Assembly: GCA_963921935.1 (NCBI GenBank) | Contig: OY998180.1 | Location: 113,590,183 to 113,654,182 of the forward strand | Direction: 5' to 3' | Length of the DNA stretch: 64,000 nucleotides | Source of the DNA: Galeruca laticollis | Taxonomy: Eukaryota; Arthropoda; Insecta; Coleoptera; Chrysomelidae | Translations under genes and position numbers: made by a program | The notes under the pieces: generated by a model | Database searches by the model: none | The model's input: the letters and a program-made list of their open reading frames with translations, nothing else | Told to the model about the DNA's origin: nothing | Part shown: positions 27,371-38,261 of the stretch, in pieces | Layout of the letters: the number at the start of each line of letters is the position of its first letter | Numbering within the stretch: position 1 is the first letter of the stretch

Positions 27371-28770
27371 TGGTCTACAAGGATTCTGATATCTTTGCTT
27401 ACTATTTTTAATTTGGTAAAATTCCGATAAAATGCTATTTCTCTTCCCAGAGAATATTCTGGATTTCAAATATATTTGAGAATTTTTGGCTGCAGAACTG
27501 GATTCTTTTTGGTTTGTTGTTAATGATGTAGTGAATGAACTTGTGTGAAATTAACCTTGTCACTGTTTAGACTACGAGATGAACTAAGGTTATACAAATT
27601 ATCCAAAAGTCACCCACAGTTATGGAATATTGATTAACATAAACAATTCTTATGATCTAACGTAAACAGTTCAAACATACATGTTGTTACGATATTTCAG
27701 AATGTAATATTTAATTGGTGGCACAACACACTAGAGCATTGTACTATCTGTGTACTTGACTGAAAGTTATACGAGTACAAGCAATGTACATGTTGTATTA
27801 ATTGTTAGAATAACTTATTCTTCATAATGTAAGTCAGTTAATGTAACTGTTATCTAGTTTGTATGTAGTTATAATAAATACCAGTGATGTATGCTACTCG
27901 ATGGTTTGATTCCTCCCGCAGCTCAAATTTTGGGTAAGTCTTAAGCAGCATGACATCCCGATACATTAGAATGGAATGGACCGTTTGCCTGGACATTAAA
28001 AGAAATTATTTTTCTTGATTTATGTTTCTGCTTTTTATATTTTTGTCTTGTAACCGGCTCTGTTATACGATGGGGATGTTTTCTTAGTGGGTCTTTCCGC
28101 CAGTGTTGTTTTGTGTGTGGGTGTGCGTGAGGGTGGGTATGTGTGTGTTGGAGGTTCTCGTTGGAATGCATCCTGGGAAATTGAATTGTGATTGAAATGG
28201 ATACACGGTTACGTCTGTATTAGTCCCTTTCGTCGGACATTCAGCTAGCGAACGAGTTCACCAGGTAATAGGGAACCCGCAGAAAACCTGCAACGCCGGT
28301 AGGTGGAGCTGCTTCACCGTATTGAATTGTCCGGATAAGATAATGGAAAGAGTTAATGAAAAGGGAAGAAAAATAGACATAATTATAAGATACAAAAAGC
28401 TAGAACTAGATATAAGATTCGTTTCCTCTGCGGAGCTGGGATTGGATGGTTTTGATTGGCGTGTTCCTATTTTGCGGCGCATGCGTGGAAGGTTGAGTAA
28501 AGAGTGATTGGAAAATTTCGTGGTTATTCGATGACCGAGTTTATTAGAGGTCAATTGGACGATAGTGCAGCGTGTTGGTTATAAGAGATCTGGAAGGGTT
28601 GTATAAAAAACTGTCTCGATGAGATTAGATTAAATTTTAACGGGGTTACAGTGCACTGAAACCAAAGGTTTATTGTGCCCCCAAATCAGAGCTGTTACCG
28701 CTACTACCAAAGCTCGCCTTCCAGTTCAAAGGTTCTAATGAACTCTAGTATTTGGAACGGCTTCAACGAA
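27371..28770. other. Spacer and probable LINE 3' flank, no gene
   Basis: 27371-28200 shows nothing recognisable apart from a GT-rich stretch at 28108-28152. 28250-28770 is less AT-rich and abuts the C-terminal coding end of the minus-strand LINE, so part of it is probably that element's 3' untranslated region. The exact element end is not visible. Confidence 0.45.
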
Positions 28771-28771
28771 G

Positions 28772-28993
28772 TTAGGTCCCTACTCTTACAAGTTTCTTGT
28801 TCGAAGTATTTCTTGGTTGGCTTGCAATGGGGAGGCATTCTAGAACTAGGTGATCCGGAGTTTCATCCTCCTCCCCACAGAATCTACACTCGTCAATCTC
28901 TACTAGACCTATTCTCATTAAGTGCTTCCTAAGGCGGCAGTGTCCTGTAAGAAAGCCCGTGAGGAGATGTAGCTTGTCTTTACTAAAGTCCAA
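28772..28993 (-). pseudogene. LINE C-terminal CCHC region
   Basis: Reads LTGHCRLRKHLMRIG, then CRFCGEEDETPDHLVLEC. This is the usual tail of RNase H-bearing insect LINEs, with a CxxC...HxxxxC motif. Probably nucleic acid binding. Separated from RNase H by a frame change near 29000. Confidence 0.75.
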
Positions 28994-29044
28994 ATATTTT
29001 TTGGATCTAGCAGTGTCAAAGTGTCATAGGAACTTTTTGAAATG

Positions 29045-29540
29045 TTACAACCCATGAAAGCACCGCCAGAGTGCTCCTCTTTCGGTTTCCTCTTTCTTCC
29101 AAAACGCTTTCTTGTAGGAGCATTTTGCTATACCGCAGAAAGGCTCCAGGCCAATAGAGGGTATTTGTGCTCCTTTCCTGGCAAGTGTATTGACCTCTTT
29201 ATTTCCCGTGATTACCGAGTGACCAGGAACCCAGATTAGAGAGACCCTGTTATTCTTGCCTAATTCATCAAGTTTTCTACGGCACTCCCATGCCAACTCT
29301 GAGTCAATGACATAGGAGCTCAATTCTTTGATAGCTGCATGACTATCAGAATGGATCGATATGTCACATTTCTGGAAGTTTCTTTCTAGGTTCATTTCCA
29401 TGCATCTTTCGATCGCAAGTATTTCTGCCTAAAAGACGCTCGGGAAGGGGCTTTACGATAATGAGTATCTGGTGCCAGGCCCGAATACTCCAGCGCCTGC
29501 TCCAATGGTGGTTTTTGAACCATCCGTATACCATCTAATG
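29045..29540 (-). pseudogene. LINE RNase H domain with stop codons
   Basis: Starts near 29540 with YTDGSK (first catalytic Asp), followed by GAGAGVFGP. Two stops fall at about 29430-29465. AEILAI then supplies the catalytic Glu, HSDSHAAI the next Asp, and WVPGHSVITGNKEVN the terminal block. All catalytic positions can be recognised, but the first third is no longer in an open frame with the rest. Confidence 0.78.
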
Positions 29541-29698
29541 GTATTTTCTTTGAGAGTTTGGGTGGTGTATTCCCTTTCCTATTCTCTCCTCGTATTTAGC
29601 ATCGTGGTGAAATTCTTTTCGATGCTTACTTTCATGATCATTAAGTCACTGGGAAGATCAGCTAATGAGATGTATCTTGTCAGAGAGGACTAAGCTCC

Positions 29699-30109
29699 CT
29701 AATTTTTAATACCCTCGTTGCCTGAACCTTCCTTAGATATTCTAAGAATTGCCTCTTGGGCAGATCTTTCTATCACCAGATATAGAAGTGTGAGATCTGT
29801 AATGATCTCAAGTGCCCTGGTTGGACACGTTCTCATAGCTCCAGTGATGCACTCACAGGCAAGCCTTTGAACTTTGTCGAGGGCCTTCCTCGTACTGTAC
29901 TGACTTGCTTTTGTGTGCCAAACTATTGCCCCATACGTAATTGCTGGTCTCACAATCATGGCGTATATCCATCGCAGTATTTTCGGGTTACAGCCCCACC
30001 TCTTACCAGCTAGATTTCTGCACGTCATCAAAGCTCTTATTGCTTTACTAGCAGTTATTTCAACATACTCATTCCAGAGAAGCTTACTGTCTAGGGTTAT
30101 CCCATACAT
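29699..30109 (-). pseudogene. LINE RT thumb/connection segment
   Basis: Opens with the YLGITLD-type block (here MYGITLDSKLLWNEY), followed by helices and RPAITYGAIVWH, typical of the region after the RT palm. It joins directly to the end of the upstream RT piece. The whole stretch that should lie between, including the FADD/YADD box, is missing. Confidence 0.75.
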
Positions 30110-31012
30110 TCGAAGCCAAGCTCCGTTAGCCTGTAGAGCAACTCATTTACTACTAGGCTCCATAGAAGGGGAGATATCACTCCCCCTTGAGGTGTCCCCC
30201 GAGTGACTTTAACTGAGGTGGTTTGATTTCCCACCTGTGTCTCAGCTATCCTCGTTGTCAACAACTCATACATCCATTTTACAATGGTTTCATTCACTCC
30301 TCGCCTTTTTAGTGCTTCTTTGACAGACACATGAGTTGTGTTGTCAAAGGCCCTTGATATATCCAGGAATGCGCACATTGCGATTTCTTTGTTGTTCATA
30401 GTTCTCTGGATGACTTCGGTCAGCTGATACAGAGCCGTATCAGTTGATCGACTTGCTCTGTAGGCATGCTGACATTTATGAAGTGGTATATTCTCCAGAT
30501 TCTCTGCTCTTATATAGTTATCCACTACTTTCTCCATCGATTTGAGTAGAAACGATGTTAGACAGATGGATCTAAAAGATCGGGGATCAGTCCCATTCTT
30601 TTTCCCTATTTTTAATATGAAGGTTACCCTTGCCCCTTGCCCTTCTCCTTTTTCTAGGTATTAGACCCACTGCTGGACTGCTTCTTGTGATCTTCAGCAG
30701 GTGAGGAGGAATCTCCTCTATCCCTAGCTGCAGGAGTGCTGGAAATATTCCATCCACTCCTGGTGATTTATATGGTTGAAAGGTACTTATTGCCCATTCC
30801 AACCGTTGTCTGGTAAATATTTTTTTAGTAATGTACCAATCTTCCTTGCGAGGTTTTTTGGTGTAATTCATTGCTATTGCAGTGCTTGTTGCTGGTTCAC
30901 TACCTGGAAAGTGTGTTCTAAGAAGAAGAATCGACCGTTCCTCTTCACCCTCCGTGTGTGATCCGTCTGGATTTTTCAGTGACATTATGGGGTCAGCTCC
31001 CCCATTTGCCAT
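30097..31012 (-). pseudogene. LINE RT fingers and palm start
   Basis: 30587-31012 holds the early RT motif (PYKSPGVDGIFPALLQ). After a frame change, 30097-30537 carries HAYRASRSTDTALYQL, the first catalytic block (FLDISRAFDNTTH) and the RGTPQGGVISPLLW block. The frame ends six residues after the LTELGF helix, just where the catalytic YADD box should follow. The next frame resumes past it. Confidence 0.8.
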
Positions 31013-31180
31013 GACCTTTTGTAATCTGGCCGCTGTGTGAGTGGAAGTGATCTTTTCGCAAAAGGCTTTAGAATTAAGCCTTCTGACCTTCCTAATTTCT
31101 TCGTCACGGTTGGCTCTATTAAAGAGCCGACGGACCTCTTTCCTGAGGTTTGACAGGTTCTCATTCCACCAAGGAGCATC

Positions 31181-32060
31181 CTATTCTGAACAAGCTTTTG
31201 GGAGTGAGCAACTGGAATGAAAAGCTTCCATTATTGCCTCACTGATTTGTTCGACTTTTTGTTCCAGGTCGTAGTGCGAGTGATTTATCCCATTTACTTC
31301 GACGTGTTCCAAATTGTCCTTCAGATTGGTCTTGTTAAGAGACCAATCAGTATTTCTAGGATTTCGGATTGTAGGAATTGAGGTGGTATTTCCCTCTATT
31401 CTAAATTCGATGATTCTATGGGTGGAAAGTGATGGCTCGCTGCTCACCATCCAATCCTTTACATTTTTCCTAGCAGTAACATTAACAATTGTTACGTCCA
31501 GGACCTCTTCTCTTGCTCTCGTGACAAAAGTGGGGATTGTCACCACGTTTAAGGTCTCAAGGTTATTTGCTAAGAGATATTCTAATAAATACTCACCTTT
31601 TGCGTTGTTATTGGTGCTTCCCCACACGGTATTGTGTGCGTTGGCATCACAACCAATTATAATTGGCAGCCGTCTGCTATTGCAGTGTCTCACTAGCTCT
31701 TGTACCTCTTCTGGCGATGTCATTGGCCCGTCTCCAGCGAAGTAGGCAGAGGCAATGACGATGTCTCGGTCGATACCCCCAATGTTGAAGTGAACCATGA
31801 TTGGAACAAGGTCCCGTGACACGTATTCTGAAACACAAATAGATTTTATGTTATTTCTTATGATTACACAGGCACGCGGAGATACTTGCCTTTGATCATA
31901 AATCAATTTATAATCCCTACATGCCAAACCTTTGATTTGGCCTTCTTTGTTGATCCATGGTTCTTGGATCAGTACAATATCCAGTTGTAGTCTAGCGAAC
32001 AAACTTGCAATCACGGCTGAAGCTTCCTTCGCGTGATGCAGGTTAATCTGAGCTACATTC
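31181..32060 (-). pseudogene. LINE EEP endonuclease domain
   Basis: 277 codons from the ATG at 32014; the frame is readable further upstream to about 32060 (QINLHHAK). Motifs include LIQEPW (catalytic Glu), an SAYF block, GCDANAHNTVWGS (D.N) and an STHRIIEF segment at the site of the terminal SDH-type motif, here degenerate (STH). The domain nicks target DNA in active relatives. It is intact as a frame over the domain, but the continuation toward RT (30985-31179) shifts phase. Confidence 0.82.
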
Positions 32061-32530
32061 TTGATCGTGAAGGTGAATTATTATGGATGAGAGAGGCCGA
32101 TTTACTTAGCCTGTATTCATCCCCCTCCTTTCTCTCTCCCGGACACTCCTTGACCACCATGGCAGTATCTCCCTCGATAATCGAGCAGGTTTTTTGATCT
32201 CGAGTCAGACTCTCGACCCCCAGGCTGCTCTGCCACCAGTTTAATTCCACAACGGAAATGGATACCTGAGAAGTGGATTTCCTTCTCTTTGCTAAGGCAT
32301 AGCTCTTCCACCAGAGTATCTTCCAGTGTGAAGAGCTGCTCTGCTTTCAGGATGACTCCAGGATAATCCTTGGGCATTATTCCCACCCTAAAAGCCTTCT
32401 CTGTTTTGACGGCTTCTGCGTAACCAGTGGCTTGCCCGGTTACCGTTACAGCTGTTTATGATTTCTTGCTTAGAGGCCGCAGCGGAGGAGTAATATGCTC
32501 CGGGCCTCTTTTAAGCTTTATCTTCCCTGT
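32053..32530 (-). pseudogene. LINE ORF1 C-terminal fragment (tentative)
   Basis: Reads AVKTEKAFRVGIMPKDYPG, then a helix, then SGIHFRCGIKLVAEQPG, close upstream of the endonuclease frame. Position and style fit the C-terminal part of the ORF1 nucleic acid-binding protein of insect R1-like elements. Identification rests on memory of that family and is not firm. Confidence 0.4.
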
Positions 32531-32586
32531 TGGTATTTTTAAGAATAATTCATACGCGCAGCTACAAAAAATGCGAAAGTCAGGTA

Positions 32587-33742
32587 GAAGACTGTCACTT
32601 TGGATTTCGGAATGCTTTGGGTACACGGGAAGCACTAACGATGCAGAGATATGAACGTGAATGTATTTTCATGTTTAATTGATTACAAAAAAGCGTTTGA
32701 TTGCGTTAAGCATGACAGACTATTGGAAATTGTTCAAGCCACGGAAATAGATAAAGAAGAGATCATAATCTTTTCACAGTTGTACTGGCACCAGACAACA
32801 GACGTTAAAATTGAGCAATCAACATCAGAGGCTATTACATTAAAGAGGGGAGTAAGGTAAGGTGGTATCCTGTCACCACTTCTGTTTAATTTGTATTCTG
32901 AAACTATATTCAGAGAAGCGCTGCAAGGGGTCCAAAGAGGTATCAAAATCAAAGGAGTCGTTGTTAACAATCTGAGGTATGCCGACGACTGTGTTGTGCT
33001 GGCAGATAATCTGGCCGAGTTACAAGACTTAATGAACCGTATAGTATGCCATAGTGAACGGCATGGACTACTCATGAATGTGTCCAAAATTAAGCTTCTT
33101 GTTTTTTCAAAGACAAATATAATTGCCAATTTGCCCATTAACGATAATCAGGTAGAACAAGTAAATTCATTCAGATACCTGGGAACTATTATTAATAATC
33201 AGTGCGACCCCAAGATCGAAATAAAAGCACGAATTGAGCAGGCCCGAAAAACATTCATTAATATGAAGCAATTTTTCACGATACGCGAACTGAGTCTAGA
33301 ACTTCGAATGCGCATGATCAGATGCTATATATTTTCAACCTTGTTATATGGCAGTAAAGGGTGGACTCTCGATGCGTCTACAGAGAAAAAGTTGGACGCA
33401 TTTGAGATGTACCTATTCCGTCGTATGTTAAGAATATCGTGGGTGCAGAAAATCACCAACACGGAAGTCCTTGCGCGGATGAAAAAATCAAAAGAACTGA
33501 TACAGATTGTTAAGGAGAGAAAGACGAGATATATAGGCCACATAATAAGAGGCGAAAGGTTGAGACTTATCATTGAAGGAAAAAGACGAGGAAAAAGATC
33601 AGTGGGAAGAATACAGAACTCATGGCTGAAAGACTTAAGAAGATGGTTTGGATGTACCTCAATTGACATCTGCAGAGCCGCTACATCTAGAATAATGATT
33701 GCCAATTGGATCGCCAACCTCCGACGGGAGACGGCGGATTAA
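32587..33742 (+). pseudogene. LINE RT fragment, second type
   Basis: Begins with FGFRNALGTREAL, then after a frame change CLIDYKKAFDCVKHDRL. TAA at 32858-32860 replaces the Gln of the conserved RQG block (RGVR*GGILSPLLFN). The 283-codon frame from 32891 contains LRYADDCVVLADN (catalytic pair intact), FRYLGTII, and the C-terminal signature RYIGHIIRGERLRLI with GKRSVGRIQNSWLKDLRRWFG. Lacks the endonuclease and the start of RT, so it is 5' truncated, the usual fate of LINEs. It ends near 33745 beside another LINE of opposite strand. Confidence 0.85.
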
Positions 33743-33759
33743 GAGATGAAGATGTTTTA

Positions 33760-34990
33760 TTATTTCTGGTATTTGTTTTTTAGTTGGTGGTGGTACACTA
33801 TCTTCATTTTGTTCTTGAATGTTGGGCTCGTCTTGTTCTTCGTTCTTATCTTCTTATCCATTCATAACCTCGTCGAAGGACTCTTTCCATCCATCTATAA
33901 TATCGTGATCTACGGCTATAATCTCTCCATTCTTGTCTATGAAGAAAAGCGTTTTTGCTTGAAAACCTTTTCTTTCATTATTCACTCCTTAGTACAGTTT
34001 CTTTATTTGGTTATTTTAATAATCTTCTTCTATTTCTTGTAGTATTTTTTCGTAATGCTTTATTTTTTATTTTTTGGTAATCTTTTTACCTCTTTCCGGT
34101 GTTGTTCGTAATCCACTTATGCTTCAATTGTGTTTGTTTTCTCTTAACATTATTAATCTTGATTTTCTTTCATTTTCTAGTTGTGACTTGCATTCATCGT
34201 CAAACCAATGTTTCCTGTTCGATTTTTCGTTTTTATTACAAATTTTAAATACCTTTTCTATAGTATTCTTCAATTCTACACATTTATCTTCTATGGTGCC
34301 ATTCTCCAGCTCCTTTTTCAACATTTCCTCGTATTTCATTTGCTCTTATTGGCTTTTTTATCTTATGACTTGCTTCATTCGTCTTTTTCGTCCTATATGG
34401 CGTCTGACGTCTTGTAATATCTGTACCAGTTTTGCCCCTACCATGATCCGTATCTGCATCAGCACCTCGAAATGTTGTGACATTTTTTATTGCTTTTAAC
34501 TCTGGTTTTTCGATCAATATGTGGTTTATTTAATTTATGATTTTCCCATCTGGATATAGCCTGCTGCTGTTATGAATAATCTCTTTTTGTTGGAAATATG
34601 TACTTACTATAGGCATATTTTTTCTTTTGCAGAATCAATTAAGAATAATCCGTTTTCGTTTGATATTTTATGCTTGCTATATAGATGGTTTATATAATTT
34701 CTCTCTGCCCATTTTAACATTTGCGTATCCTAATAATACTTTCATGACATATTTAGGCACCTCTTCATATTTTCTATTTAGTTCATTATAGAAGTCCTCT
34801 TTATTTTCCATTTCTTCTAACGGAGCATGAAAATTAATAAATGTTATTGGTATCTTCCCCTCATTCTTAGAATACATAGCCTTCTCTTACTATATGTTTT
34901 AATTCACCTTCTTCGAATGTCCCTCCAACATTCCATGTTCTTATCTTTAAGGCTGTATCTGCCTGGCAGTTTTTCTCCATTTTATTTGGT
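33760..34990 (-). pseudogene. LINE EEP endonuclease fragment (RTE-like), decayed
   Basis: On the minus strand, 34950-34990 starts with IRTWNVGGTFEEGE. 34677-34877 reads ITFINFHAPLEEMENKEDFY and VMKVLLGYANVKMGRE. 34284-34517 has IKNVTTFRGADADTDH. 34124-34339 has KHWFDDECKSQLENERKS, and 33860-33960 has FFIDKNGEIIAV. This is the EEP domain and linker of an RTE-like LINE in order, with shifts between pieces. The hydrophobic plus-strand frames over the same bases are only its complement. Confidence 0.75.
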
Positions 34991-35865
34991 TTTTTTATTA
35001 TTGTTCTTACTCACTTGCTCTTCTCTCTATGTTGTTCCTTCCTCATAGCCATTTAATTGCTAGATCCAATCGTGTATCTTGATATTCTTTTATATCTGTT
35101 GGTTTCTTAGTTCTTGTATTTGTGACGATTGTTTATTGTAGTCTTATTTCTCCTCTTTGTCATCTATTATTAATTCATTATATCCAATTTTTATCGTTTC
35201 TCCGCCTTCTATTTTTGTTTTAACTGCCTGTCTAACTACCACCAATGTTAATGTCGATTTTTCAACAAGATTAATAGCTTCGATAAATAACTACTTATAT
35301 ATGCTTCGAAAAACTATCCAATATTATACTTTTTTATGATTAAATATATGTTTCTAATAGTTCCCTGTATATTAAACGCTCCGATGAATACATTTTCCCA
35401 TTAATGCCCGCAAAAGTTTCTCTAAATTCTCCTTGTCGATTCCATATTGTATTTTAGGGAAAATTTTTCCAGTGAGCAAAATCGTAAGAAAGTTTTGAAA
35501 AGTATTCGTTGAGTTTTTATTTCCCACCATTAACAGACAATAGAAGTTGCCCATAATAGACTTTGCGAACAATTTCCGCGCCGTTCGAATCAGTTGGGAG
35601 ATCTGTTTTTCTTCTACAACGTTGTTAACACACACTTTTTTCCGGGAAATAAGAATTGACTCGTTCGGTGTTATTTGGATTCAATTTATCTCCTATGTGC
35701 GTTGTGATATAAAGTAATCAGCGTGACTGGTTCAAATATAAGTTAAAAAAGAAATTACGGAGTATTATTATTATTTCTGATTGACGTGTATCTGAAAATA
35801 TTTCCCACACTTTTTGTGTAACATTCAAAACCAAAATTAAACTCGTTGAAAAGAAAAAGAAATTT
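34991..35865. other. Spacer, no gene recognised
   Basis: A minus-strand frame of 87 codons (35372-35635) has no feature I recognise. Nothing else stands out. Confidence 0.45.
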
Positions 35866-37591
35866 ATGAAAGGCAAGGAAGTGCTCTTCTACACTTGCGA
35901 CATACCAGAAATTGAATCAGTCACTCGATATACCTTTGTAAAGGACGCAACAAATCTAGCGACTTCCAAGGACAACGTATCATCTATTAGAAGCTTACAA
36001 ACAGCTACTGATGAAATACAGGAACGTAAAACCAAAATAGAGGAGCTAAACTCACACGAAACAGTTCTATTTGCAAGTACTTTTCCTTTTAATTTGGGAT
36101 TGATATTAGTTTTCATTGTTATTATGATTAAACTGTTTATGCTGAGCTTGATTTAGAGCCTTTTTATCATTAATGAGGGGCAGACAGAACTAGAGCGAGT
36201 CACTCTAGCCACATTGGCAGATGATGCAGCAAATCTACTAATAACCCAGGAAAACTTAGCATCTATAAGAAGCTTGCAAATAGTTCCTAATGGCATACAG
36301 AAACGGAAAATCAAAATCAACGAGTCACTTTACCTAAAGCCGAATGAAATGAATATGCTGTTTAACTGAGTTCTTGGATTATTAAGAACGAAATTTTTGT
36401 TCAAGCAACTCTATTTCCAGGTATTTCTCCTTGTGATTTAGCATTGCCATTCTTTTTCATTGTTTACTTGAAAATATGTTTACTTTGTTTATATGTAGTT
36501 CGATCTAGAGCTTCCTGATCATTAAAATAGAACTTATACGAGTGACTCTAGCCTCATTTGCAGAAAATTCTGCAAATCTAGCAACAATACAGTCAATCTA
36601 TTAGGAGCTTACATACAGTGTATGAGGACATAAAGAAAGAGAAAATGGAAATAGATGAGCTGAAGTCACATTATCTACGGCCAAACGAAGTGAATATGTT
36701 GTTTAACTGAGTTCTCAAATTATTTCGAACGAAATATCAGTTCAAACAATTATTTTCCCAAGTATTTCTCCTCCTTATTTGGAATTTCAATTCGGTTTTC
36801 ATTGTTCAATTCAAAATATCTTCACTTTCTTTATATTGAGCTCGATTAAGAGTTTTCCGATCATTAATGGGAACGGACAGAATTTGAACGAATCACTTTA
36901 GCCACCTTTGCAGATGATGCAGCAAATCTAGCAGCAATTAAGGAAAACTTAGCATCTATTATAAGCTTGCAAACATCTACTGATCAAATAAAGAAACAGA
37001 AAATCAAATTAGAACTAAAATCAGTTTATCTACAGTGAAAAGAGGTGAATATGATGTTTAACTGAGTTCACAAGAACGAAATTTTAGTTTAAACAATTCT
37101 ATTTCCAAGTATTTCTGCTCCTAATTTGTCATTTTGATTCGTCATGAAAATATCTTCGATTATATGGAGTTCGACATTGAGCCTTCTGATCAATAATGGG
37201 GAGGCAAATAGAACTTGAACGAGTCAGCTAGCCTCCTTTTCAGATGATGTAGCAAATCTAGTAACGACCTAGGAAAACTTAACATCTATTAGAAACATAC
37301 AAACAACTACTGACGAAATACAGAAACATTAAAATAAAATGGACGAGCTAAAATCAATTTATCTAAAGCCAAACGAAATAAGAATGTTGTTTAACTGAGT
37401 TCTTGAGTTGTTTAGAACAAAATTTCTATTCAAACAGTTCTCTTTGCATGTACTTACCCTTATAATATGACATTGTTATTAGTTTCATTAATTACATCAA
37501 AATATCCTCAATTTGCTTATGTTGAGGTCTATCTAGAGCTGTCTGATAAATGGGGGCCTCAGACTGAACTTGAGTGAGTCACTCTAGCCAC
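35866..37591 (+). repeat. Tandem array of a decayed ~330 bp unit, five copies and a partial sixth
   Basis: Each unit contains the AAGCTTGCAA-type landmark (35991, 36270, 36604, 36963, 37293; spacings 279, 334, 359 and 330). It reads ERVTLAT, then AANLATTKENLASIRSLQ, a Lys-rich helix, and usually a NMLFN end followed by a stop. After the stop the copies stay similar through an AT-rich tail with GTTTAACTGAGTTC. A sixth copy breaks off near 37591. The first unit (35866-36156) is an open frame of 96 codons ending in a hydrophobic segment (residues about 75-96); the others carry stops. Protein not recognised. Could be duplicated exons of a lost gene or internal repeats of an element. Confidence 0.75.
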
Positions 37592-38219
37592 CGTATACGT
37601 AGATACGATATAATAGAGACGGGAAACACCGATAAAAAACGAATGAATAAACCAGGGAAGAAATGGATAGACGAAAAAAAAAGAACTCGGTGCAAGGTGA
37701 GGAAAAACCTGAGAGGAAATAAGACACCTAAAGGGGTGGAAGGAAATAAGATGCGGAAGTAGATTTTAGATAATCAGTCAGGTTTAAGACTAGCAATGAG
37801 TTAAATTGAACTTTGATTCTCAGATGATTATAAGACAACGAAGATGTAAGCATATTAATATATTCATAAAAAGTGTTGATTAGTAATAAAAAAATCAAGA
37901 GGTTCATCTAAAGAATCATTTTTCAGATACATTAGATTTTATAAACTACAGAAGGGGAAAATGAGGAGCACGAAAGAACGGAACGATTAAAGTTGGCTGT
38001 TATCTATTAAATGCACATAAACGAATTCAACTTACTCGAGAAATCTATCATTATATCCATTATGGATAATTGAAATTGGTATTTCAAAGATAGAACCGTA
38101 ACTAGCTAATGAAATTACTATTAGCTTGATAGAACTTCGGATCAGTTGTTAGGTAAGAAAGTAATTTCAATTTAGCAGATTTTTGTATCTAAATACCATT
38201 ACAATTAGTATTTTAAATT
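37592..38219. other. Spacer left of the Penelope element
   Basis: AT-rich. One lysine-rich 62-codon frame at 37574-37762 is not recognised. Confidence 0.45.
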
Positions 38220-38254
38220 GAACTCACGGTTTCTAGTTAATTCCACAATATAAT
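38220..38254 (-). repeat. Inverted repeat copy 1
   Basis: Complement of 40242-40276. It lies only a few bases before the first readable RT codons, so the RT is 5' truncated right at the repeat. Confidence 0.85.
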
Positions 38255-38261
38255 TATATAT

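Larger units (their letters stand above)
28772..32530 (-). mobile_element. Non-LTR retrotransposon (ORF1, EEP endonuclease, RT, RNase H), decayed
   Basis: Minus-strand pieces occur in the order expected for an R1/LOA/I-group LINE: ORF1 C-terminal part, apurinic-type endonuclease, RT, RNase H, and a C-terminal Cys/His motif. Phases change several times and the catalytic part of RT is deleted. The base composition is clearly less AT-rich than the LTR elements around it, so it has a different origin. Ends not determined. Confidence 0.85.

Noticed and set aside
33746..34417. Hydrophobic plus-strand frames resembling membrane proteins
   Set aside because: Complement of a Lys/Glu-rich LINE endonuclease fragment on the minus strand.
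35372..35635. 87-codon minus-strand frame
   Set aside because: No recognisable domain, no paired neighbour and no repeat; cannot be told from chance.
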